Assembly (NCBI GenBank): GCA_003448875.1
Contig: DLXG01000250.1
Coordinates: 1 to 7,044, forward strand
From: Anaerolineaceae bacterium
GTDB taxonomy: Bacteria; Chloroflexota; Anaerolineae; Anaerolineales; Anaerolineaceae
DNA: 7,044 nucleotides
Reading direction: 5' to 3'
Below the pieces are notes generated by a model. It worked only from the letters and a program-made list of their open reading frames with translations, was not told the DNA's origin and searched no databases. This document shows positions 1 through 4,445 of the stretch, piece by piece. The stretch's first letter is position 1; every line of letters starts with the position of its first letter. The position numbers and the translations under genes are program-made.

Positions 1-261
1 AATCTTTCCCTCAAATTTTGGCATAATTTCCAAAATTTGCCCTATGGCTGTTTCATTTTTCTTCGCCCGTTGTTCATCACCAAACGCCCCATCTAGATTA
101 ACGACATGCAGCCACTTGGCACCTGCGCTTAGAAAATCATAGGCTGTTTTTGCCGGGTCGCTGCTGAACACGGTTTGACGAGACGGATCACCCAACTCCA
201 GGCGCACCACCTTGCCATCCCTTAAGTCAATTGCAGGAAAAACCGTAAATTTGTTCATCAT
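1..261 (-). CDS. hisA: Phosphoribosylformimino-5-aminoimidazole carboxamide ribotide isomerase HisA, 5' part
   Basis: HisA catalyses the Amadori isomerisation of ProFAR to PRFAR, the fourth step of histidine biosynthesis, in the cytoplasm. Only the first 87 codons are in the window; the gene continues past the left edge. The translation from the ATG at 261 has the family's N-terminal strand PAIDLRDGKVVRL at residues 9-21, which carries the catalytic Asp (D12). WLHVVNLDGAFG follows at about residues 52-63, which is the second beta strand of the (beta/alpha)8 barrel with its phosphate-site region. Two ATG codons are adjacent (261 and 258). A GGGGGA Shine-Dalgarno-like run at 268-273 stands 6 nt before the first and 9 nt before the second, so either could be used. 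The gene begins 3 bp after the hisH stop and is clearly in the same operon. HisF is a paralogous barrel, but the DLRDGKVVRL motif points to HisA (HisF usually reads CLDVxxGRVVKG). Confidence 0.95.
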   Translation of the reverse strand, partial: MMNKFTVFPAIDLRDGKVVRLELGDPSRQTVFSSDPAKTAYDFLSAGAKWLHVVNLDGAFGDEQRAKKNETAIGQILEIMPKFEGKI

Positions 262-264
262 ACG

Positions 265-888
265 CTATCCCCCAAGGGCTGCAAAGTTTCTAAGAAGTGT
301 TTCACCAACTGCCTGACTTTTTTCCGGGTGAAATTGAACACCAAACAGCACTCCCTCTCCGACAATACTGCAAAAAAACTCGTCTGCGTAATCGGTAGTT
401 GCGATAACAACATCACTGTGTACAGGCTTACAGAAGTAACTATGATTGAAATAAGCATAAAAACCGCTTGATAAGCCCTTCGCGAGCGGGTTGTCCTGCT
501 TGATCCATACTTGATTCCAGCCAGTATGGGGCACCTTAAAGCCTCGTCCTTCAGATAACCGCTGGACACATCCTTCAAAAATCCCAAGCCCGGCCTGATT
601 CCCTGATTCCTCACTGAGTTGCATGAGAGCCTGCATCCCCACACAAATCCCCAGCAATGGCCTTCCGCTTCGAATAAATTCCTTCAACGCCTCACCCAGA
701 TGATTTTTGTGAAGCCCTTGCATGAATTCGCCAAAAGCTCCAACCCCCGGCAGTATGACTCGTTCAGCCTCTAAAACCTCTTCGGCTATGGAAGTGAGCC
801 TGACGGATACACCGAGTTTCTTTAATGCGCCAATTACAGATCGCAAATTGCCCGTGCCGGCATCCACCACCACAACCTGCTTAGACAT
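265..888 (-). CDS. hisH: Imidazole glycerol phosphate synthase glutamine amidotransferase subunit HisH
   Basis: HisH hydrolyses glutamine and channels the ammonia to the HisF cyclase, which makes IGP and AICAR from PRFAR. The 207-residue length is normal for the family. It is a class I (triad) amidotransferase: the nucleophile is C82 in LLGICVGMQ, and the His-Glu pair is H187 and E189 in FGVQFHPEKS. The oxyanion-strand motif LPGVGAFGE is at residues 46-54, and the N terminus VVVVDAGTGNLRSV is typical of the subunit. The ATG at 888 is supported by a strong AAGGAG at 895-900, 6 nt upstream. The start overlaps the 3' end of hisB by 8 bp, which suggests coupled translation. hisA begins 3 bp after the stop. 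The partner hisF is not visible and would be expected beyond hisA, outside the window. Confidence 0.97.
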   Translation of the reverse strand: MSKQVVVVDAGTGNLRSVIGALKKLGVSVRLTSIAEEVLEAERVILPGVGAFGEFMQGLHKNHLGEALKEFIRSGRPLLGICVGMQALMQLSEESGNQAGLGIFEGCVQRLSEGRGFKVPHTGWNQVWIKQDNPLAKGLSSGFYAYFNHSYFCKPVHSDVVIATTDYADEFFCSIVGEGVLFGVQFHPEKSQAVGETLLRNFAALGG

Positions 889-1501
889 TTAGAGCTCCTT
901 TTGTGGACGGCACCTCATTCAGGCGGCGCGGTTCCAAGCGGCTTGCGGCACACAATGCTCTTCCCAACGCTTTGAAGACAGCTTCTAACTGATGATGTCC
1001 GTCTTTTCCGTACAGCACTTTGACATGCAAGTTTGCACGCGACCGCAGCGCAAACGATTCAAAAAAATGCTCCCATAGACTATTTGGTACCCTGCCAATC
1101 TCATCAGCCGCCCAACCTGCTTTGATCACGCTGTACGGCCTGCCTGACAAATCTACAACCACCCGTGCAAGACTGTCATCCATTGGCGCATATTGAACTG
1201 CCATACGTACCAAGCCTTTTCGGTCAGCCAGAGCGCGGTCAAAGGCTTCGCCCAAACTCAAGCCGCAATCCTCTACGGTGTGGTGAAAGTCCACATTCAA
1301 ATCCCCCTCCGCCTTCAGGCGCAAGTCAAACAAGCCATGATAGGCCAGTTGTGCCAGCATGTGATCCAGAAATCCAATCCCGGTCTGAATCTGGTACTGC
1401 CCTGTCCCGTCCAGATCCAACTCCAGGTTAATTGAAGTTTCACGGGTCTGTCTGTTTATTACAGCGATACGTTTCTTTGGTTCTAACTCATTCATGGTCA
1501 T
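881..1501 (-). CDS. hisB: Imidazoleglycerol-phosphate dehydratase HisB (monofunctional)
   Basis: HisB removes water from imidazole glycerol phosphate to give imidazole acetol phosphate, using a Mn-dependent active site. The 206 residues match the monofunctional enzyme; there is no N-terminal histidinol-phosphatase domain like that of the enterobacterial fusion protein. Diagnostic motifs are GIGFLDHML at 41-49, DFHHTVEDCG at 71-80 and DGHHQLEAVFKALGRAL at 167-183, which supply the His and Glu metal ligands (H47, H73, H74, E77, H169, H170, E173). The C terminus ends in the usual PSTKG. The ATG at 1501 overlaps the hisC stop as ATGA, with GGAG at 1507-1510 five nucleotides upstream. A second ATG at 1495 is less well placed. 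The product goes to HisC, whose gene is immediately upstream. Histidinol-phosphate phosphatase is not encoded in the window. Confidence 0.97.
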   Translation of the reverse strand: MTMNELEPKKRIAVINRQTRETSINLELDLDGTGQYQIQTGIGFLDHMLAQLAYHGLFDLRLKAEGDLNVDFHHTVEDCGLSLGEAFDRALADRKGLVRMAVQYAPMDDSLARVVVDLSGRPYSVIKAGWAADEIGRVPNSLWEHFFESFALRSRANLHVKVLYGKDGHHQLEAVFKALGRALCAASRLEPRRLNEVPSTKGALNV

Positions 1502-2616
1502 TCCATCTCCATTTCCTGTAACGCTTCGATCAAAACATCATGCTGTTGGGGTAATCCAACACTGATGCGAATGTAATTCTGTAACAAAGGCGTATCAAAG
1601 TAACGCACAAAGATGCCTTTTTTCATAAGTTCATCCTTAACGGTTTTTGCCGATCGTCCAATCACCCGGCACAAGATAAAATTAGCCTGTGATGGGAATG
1701 GCACCAGCCATTTCACCTGCTGCAGCATACCAAAAAGGCGAGAACGTTCAGCCCGAATTTTTTCTACCCGCTCAGTAAGACAAACCAGATCCTTCAAAGA
1801 GGCAATTGCCGCAGCGCTGGCAGCAACATTGACGTTATAGGGCTGCTTTACTTTCCACAATACCGGTAAAACCCACTTAGGGAAAACCCCATAGCCCACC
1901 CGTAACCCGGCCAGCCCCGCCCATTTGCTGAAAGTGCGTAAAACAATGACATTCTCTCGGGTAAGGGGTTGACGAATCTGCGAGATTTGTTCACCCAGAC
2001 TTCCGCCGTCACAGAATTCGATATAGGCTTCATCCAGCACCACCAGTGTATTCCATGAAAATATCACTTGCAGCTCCTCCGCTGTCAGCAACCTTCCATC
2101 GGGGTTGTTTGGAGATGCCAGTAATACGGCGCGCGGTTGAAACTGTTGCACAACCCGGCTCATCACATCCAGATTCAGGCTGAAATCCGGATTACGGGGA
2201 ACTTCAAGCACAGTTGCGCCATTAATGCGCGCATCAAACGCGTACATTCCAAAGGTAGGCGGCGCAACCAGCACCGAATCGGCGGGGGGGAGAATCACCC
2301 TCAATATCAGGTCAATCAATTCATCAGCCCCCGCTCCTGCAACAACGAACTCAATCGGTACGCCGATAAAAGAAGCAATGGCCTGGCGCAAAGAACGGCT
2401 TTCAGGATCGGGATAGATGTTTCCCCGGCGTAATTCAGCCAGTGCTTTACGCGCCGATGGGGAGAGGCCGTATGGATTTTCATTGGCATCCAGCTTTATG
2501 ATTTCCTCCGCCGTTCTGCCCACTTTCTCCGCAATGACCTCAAATGGCTCAATGGGAACATAAGCAGGCACTTTTTCAAAACGTTCCATCACGCTTTTCT
2601 GGAGTTGTTCAATCAT
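1498..2616 (-). CDS. hisC: Histidinol-phosphate aminotransferase HisC
   Basis: HisC transfers an amino group from glutamate to imidazole acetol phosphate, giving histidinol phosphate. It is a 372-residue fold-type I PLP enzyme of the class I/II aminotransferase family. The HisC signature KLDANENPYG is at residues 41-50. PLP-contacting motifs are SPNNPDG at 168-174 (N170), VVLDEAYIEF at 192-201 (D195, Y198) and TFSKWAGLAGLRVGYG at 228-243, with the Schiff-base lysine K231 and phosphate-binding R239. R350 in NYIRISVG is the expected substrate-carboxylate or phosphate arginine. Sequence alone cannot fully exclude a related aminotransferase, but the location between hisG and hisB settles it. GGAG at 2624-2627 lies 7 nt before the ATG. 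The gene overlaps hisG by 4 bp (ATGA) and hisB likewise, so translation is probably coupled. It may also serve other aromatic or imidazole 2-oxo acids, as many HisC do. Confidence 0.96.
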   Translation of the reverse strand: MIEQLQKSVMERFEKVPAYVPIEPFEVIAEKVGRTAEEIIKLDANENPYGLSPSARKALAELRRGNIYPDPESRSLRQAIASFIGVPIEFVVAGAGADELIDLILRVILPPADSVLVAPPTFGMYAFDARINGATVLEVPRNPDFSLNLDVMSRVVQQFQPRAVLLASPNNPDGRLLTAEELQVIFSWNTLVVLDEAYIEFCDGGSLGEQISQIRQPLTRENVIVLRTFSKWAGLAGLRVGYGVFPKWVLPVLWKVKQPYNVNVAASAAAIASLKDLVCLTERVEKIRAERSRLFGMLQQVKWLVPFPSQANFILCRVIGRSAKTVKDELMKKGIFVRYFDTPLLQNYIRISVGLPQQHDVLIEALQEMEME

Positions 2617-3659
2617 AGTTTCGCTCCGGTTGACCCTTCCAGAACACTGACTAAGGGGGGTGGTTGAGGTAAACTTAACGCCCGGCTCATCCTCAAGCAG
2701 CGCGGCGGTTCTTCATCAAAAATATAGGTGACCGGGACTACTACAACACCACTGCCGCCAACCGCACGCAGTTCATTAACGGCCTTGTAGATCTCGTGTT
2801 TTTCAACCACTACATGCACGGCGTACCAGTCACCATTTCCCAGCGGTGTAAAAACCGGTGAGATGGTCGGCCCCTGCAAACCATGTAAGGTGCTGTGATA
2901 GAAAATTCGTTGAGCCACCGCTTGTGCAGAGGGGCCGCGCATGTTGGCAAACACGGAGTAATTGGTGCTCCCCCGCAAGTGTGCCTCGATCAATTCCAAC
3001 AAGTTGCGGGCTAATGCCTGGGCTGATTCACTTTCCTTCAACCGATAAAAATTTGCAATCAACACCGCCTGCGAAGAAAGAATTTGCCCGCCTTCAATTA
3101 CTTTCAAACGATTATCCCGCAGGGTCTGGCCAGAAGCCACTAAATCACTGATCATATCCGCATACCCAATTGCCGGAGCGGTTTCCAGCGTGCCTTCCGC
3201 CGAAATCAGCGTAAAAGGAATTTGATGGCGGCTTAAGAATTCACCGGTTAATCGGGCGAATTTGGTTGCTACACGCAGCACACGGCCTGACTGACGGGCA
3301 TGATTTTGTAAACCTTGCAGTGTGTCCACTCCTTCCCAGTTTTCCGGAATGGCCAGGCTCAAAGTGCAGCCCCCAAAACCCAATGCCTCATGCAAAACCA
3401 AAATCGAAGTCGGTTCAGGTGATTTTTCCATCACCATGTCCAGGCCAGTAATGCCAAAATCAACACTGCCGTCGGCCACACTGGCAACAATATCACCGGG
3501 TCGTTGAAAAAGCACTTTCAGATCTGGCAAATCCGGCAGTATGGCCTCATATTGACGTGGATTGGGTTTGTAAACCCGTAGGCCACAGGACTCGAGAAAA
3601 TTCAACGCTTCTTCGGACAAGCGGCCTTTGGATGGGAGCGAAATTCGAAAAACAGTCAT
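2613..3659 (-). CDS. hisG: ATP phosphoribosyltransferase HisG, long form with regulatory domain
   Basis: HisG condenses ATP with PRPP to give phosphoribosyl-ATP, the first and feedback-controlled step of histidine synthesis. The N terminus (FRISLPSKGRLSEEAL) and DGSVDFGITGLDMVME at 63-78 belong to the periplasmic-binding-protein-like catalytic domains. The PRPP-binding segment ADMISDLVASGQTL is at 167-180. Residues about 240-316 form the ACT-like HisG_C domain that binds histidine in long-form enzymes (GPTISPVFTPL near 263-273, then AVHVVVEKHEIYKAVNELRAVGGSGVVVVPV at 280-310, quoted here only as landmarks: AVHVVVEKHE and GGSGVVVVPV). A HisZ partner is therefore not needed. At 348 residues it is about 50 longer than E. 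coli HisG; about 30 of these are a Pro-rich tail after the ACT-like domain. GAGG at 3667-3670 lies 7 nt before the ATG. It is the first gene of the operon and sits 25-30 nt after the attenuator, so expression should depend on read-through. Confidence 0.96.
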   Translation of the reverse strand: MTVFRISLPSKGRLSEEALNFLESCGLRVYKPNPRQYEAILPDLPDLKVLFQRPGDIVASVADGSVDFGITGLDMVMEKSPEPTSILVLHEALGFGGCTLSLAIPENWEGVDTLQGLQNHARQSGRVLRVATKFARLTGEFLSRHQIPFTLISAEGTLETAPAIGYADMISDLVASGQTLRDNRLKVIEGGQILSSQAVLIANFYRLKESESAQALARNLLELIEAHLRGSTNYSVFANMRGPSAQAVAQRIFYHSTLHGLQGPTISPVFTPLGNGDWYAVHVVVEKHEIYKAVNELRAVGGSGVVVVPVTYIFDEEPPRCLRMSRALSLPQPPPLVSVLEGSTGAKL

Positions 3660-3681
3660 ACATATTCCTCGCGCTAATATA

Positions 3682-3710
3682 ATAAAAACCCCCGCCGATT
3701 GGCGGGGGTT
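3682..3710 (-). terminator. Rho-independent attenuator terminator before hisG
   Basis: On the transcribed strand, AACCCCCGCC (3710-3701), a 4-nt AATC loop and GGCGGGGGTT (3696-3687) form a 10-bp, very GC-rich hairpin. It runs straight into a U-tract (TTTTTATT). It stands between the leader peptide and hisG, about 25 nt before the hisG ATG, so it is a conditional terminator (attenuator) and not the end of an upstream gene. Its apex is complementary to an upstream segment (see the antiterminator entry). Confidence 0.92.
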
Positions 3711-3753
3711 GGTTGTAAACTACAATACCTGACCTGCCCACTCACCCAATCGG
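3695..3753 (-). promoter_or_regulatory. Antiterminator pairing of the his attenuator
   Basis: CCGATTGG (3753-3746, inside the last leader-peptide codons) is a perfect 8-nt reverse complement of CCAATCGG (3702-3695), which spans the top of the terminator stem and all of its loop. The two pairings cannot coexist. The last His codon ends 21 nt before the upstream arm, so a ribosome stalled at the His run should leave the arm free, and a ribosome at the stop (3744-3742) should cover it. This fits histidine-starvation antitermination. The pairing is seen directly; the regulatory outcome is inferred. Confidence 0.75.
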
Positions 3754-3822
3754 AAAGCGGAGGTTATCGAAGAAATGATGATGATGATGGAGAGAAATGG
3801 GAGATTGCATGTCAGGTTTCAT
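3742..3822 (-). CDS. hisL: Histidine operon leader peptide (five consecutive His codons)
   Basis: This short frame lies between the his promoter and the attenuator. From the ATG at 3822 it has 26 codons; an in-frame ATG at 3810 gives a 22-residue version. Either way the peptide contains five successive CAT (His) codons at 3775-3789, followed by FFDNLRFPIG and a TGA at 3742-3744. Translation of the peptide is expected to report charged tRNA-His supply, as in the enterobacterial his leader, which has seven His codons in a row. The last codons (Pro-Ile-Gly) are written over the antiterminator arm at 3746-3753, so a ribosome reaching the stop would cover that arm. No good Shine-Dalgarno precedes either ATG. 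The promoter spacing puts the first ATG at about the transcription start, which favours leaderless initiation at 3822. The frame is too short for ORF statistics; the call rests on the His run and its position. Confidence 0.9.
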   Translation of the reverse strand: MKPDMQSPISLHHHHHFFDNLRFPIG

Positions 3823-3828
3823 GCTGAT

Positions 3829-3858
3829 ATTTTACAGAGGGTACTTTGAAATTGTCAA
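3829..3858 (-). promoter_or_regulatory. Promoter of the his operon
   Basis: A perfect -35 hexamer TTGACA (3858-3853) is followed after 18 bp by TAAAAT (3834-3829), one mismatch from the sigma70 -10 consensus. Transcription would start about 7 nt after the -10, near 3822, which coincides with the first leader-peptide ATG. It is the best promoter-like match upstream of the operon, and the untranslated leader to hisG would be about 165 nt. Confidence 0.8.
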
Positions 3859-3970
3859 GCACTTCATATAGCAATTTTTGGACGGGATTATACAAATTCA
3901 ATCACCTAACCGAGCAACTTTTTCAGGACTGTTTCGTAAACAAGGTTAGAAGACGAAAGGAACCGTATAA

Positions 3971-4171
3971 ATGGACAATCGCCCCGGCTGCTTATCAGGT
4001 TTATTAAAATTGTTTCTGCTTGACCGCCTGTTCAACTGGCTGCAATCTCGAATCGGGTTTGGCAGTGGCTCCTGCCTTGGGTGCGGCTGCGGTACCGTTC
4101 TGCTGATTATCTTCATCTTACTGGCACTTTCAGTAATCACCGGTACCGATTGGCTGCGTATCGGTTTCTAG
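3971..4171 (+). CDS. Small Cys-containing single-span membrane protein, unknown function
   Basis: I do not recognise a named family. The 66-residue product has an N-terminal segment (about 8-27) that reads as an amphipathic or semi-hydrophobic helix, then a Gly/Cys-rich turn GSGSCLGCGCG (31-41), then a hydrophobic span at 42-57 and a short tail. Cysteines are C7, C35, C38 and C40; the CxxCxC cluster directly before the span could be lipidated, bind a metal or form disulfides, but nothing here decides. The gene is supported by AAAGGAA at 3956-3962, 8 nt before the ATG. It has its own intergenic space and an inverted repeat just after the stop. No clear plus-strand promoter was found between 3859 and 3960. 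It is divergent from the his operon and no functional link with histidine synthesis is visible. Confidence 0.7.
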   Translation: MDNRPGCLSGLLKLFLLDRLFNWLQSRIGFGSGSCLGCGCGTVLLIIFILLALSVITGTDWLRIGF

Positions 4172-4200
4172 CTATCACTTTCTTTCTCAATTATTATCCA

Positions 4201-4230
4201 AATCACTCCGATCAATCTATTGGAGTGATT
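4201..4230 (+). terminator. Inverted repeat, possible terminator of the small membrane gene
   Basis: AATCACTCC (4201-4209) and GGAGTGATT (4222-4230) are perfect 9-bp arms with a 12-nt loop, starting 30 nt after the stop of the small membrane gene. The downstream bases (AGATTATTC) are only modestly T-rich and the stem is AT-rich at its base, so termination is likely but weak. It could also act as a terminator for minus-strand transcripts coming from the tRNA gene. Confidence 0.5.
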
Positions 4231-4264
4231 AGATTATTCATCCTCAAATCCCCAGCAAGCCAGT

Positions 4265-4303
4265 ATAATCCACCTGTGAAGAAGGATCTCTTCTGTGGAT
4301 TAT
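4265..4303. repeat. Extended inverted repeat between the small membrane gene and tRNA-Thr
   Basis: Outer arms ATAATCCAC (4265-4273) and GTGGATTAT (4295-4303) are perfect over 9 bp. An inner stem GAAGA (4278-4282) with TCTTC (4289-4293) closes a 6-nt loop; a 4-by-1 internal loop separates the two stems. It lies 20 bp beyond the 3' end of the minus-strand tRNA-Thr. There is no U-tract on either strand, so it is not a standard Rho-independent terminator. It may be a 3' processing or end structure of the tRNA transcript. Confidence 0.6.
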
Positions 4304-4322
4304 GTCGTATAAGAATCAAAAG

Positions 4323-4395
4323 AGCCACCGAAGGGACTCGAACCCTTGACCAGACGTTTACGAAACGCCTGCTCTACCGTCTGAGCTACGGTGGC
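4323..4395 (-). tRNA. tRNA-Thr (anticodon CGT)
   Basis: The minus strand folds into a full cloverleaf of 73 nt. The acceptor stem GCCACCG/CGGTGGC is perfect over 7 bp. The D stem is GCTC/GAGC with loop AGACGGTA, the anticodon stem is GGCGT/ACGTC (one G-U pair) with loop TTCGTAA, the variable loop has 5 nt, and the T stem AAGGG/CCCTT carries the TTCGAGT loop. The anticodon CGT (4362-4360) reads the Thr codon ACG. The discriminator is U and CCA is not encoded (the next bases are CT), so CCA must be added enzymatically. It is read singly, divergently from the glycosyltransferase gene. Confidence 0.97.
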
Positions 4396-4404
4396 GTGGC
4401 TCAA

Positions 4405-4434
4405 ATTATACCAGTACATCTTTTGTTCGGGCAA
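4405..4434 (-). promoter_or_regulatory. Promoter of tRNA-Thr
   Basis: A perfect TATAAT (4410-4405) preceded by TG (an extended -10, TGGTATAAT) stands 18 bp after TTGCCC (4434-4429). The start would fall near 4398, giving a pre-tRNA with a 5' leader of only about 3 nt. The -35 overlaps by two bases the Shine-Dalgarno of the divergent glycosyltransferase gene (4433-4438). Confidence 0.75.
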
Positions 4435-4445
4435 GGAATTTTTCG

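Noticed and set aside
1165..1435. Plus-strand open frames opposite hisB
   Set aside because: They are shadows of a well-conserved enzyme gene on the other strand, with low-complexity translations and no ribosome binding site.
3660..3830. T-box riboswitch as an alternative for the his leader
   Set aside because: The leader has GGGTGAGTGGG but no AGGGTGGNACCGCG T-box sequence and is too short for the specifier stem. The His-codon frame explains it better.
3931..3941. GTTTCGTAAAC upstream of the small membrane gene, identical to the tRNA-Thr anticodon arm segment
   Set aside because: An 11-nt partly palindromic match is expected by chance in a window of this size and no further tRNA similarity flanks it.
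3906..3949. Inverted repeat CTAACC / GGTTAG in the 5' region of the small membrane gene
   Set aside because: Arms are only 6 bp with a 32-nt loop; no ligand-binding or terminator structure could be built.
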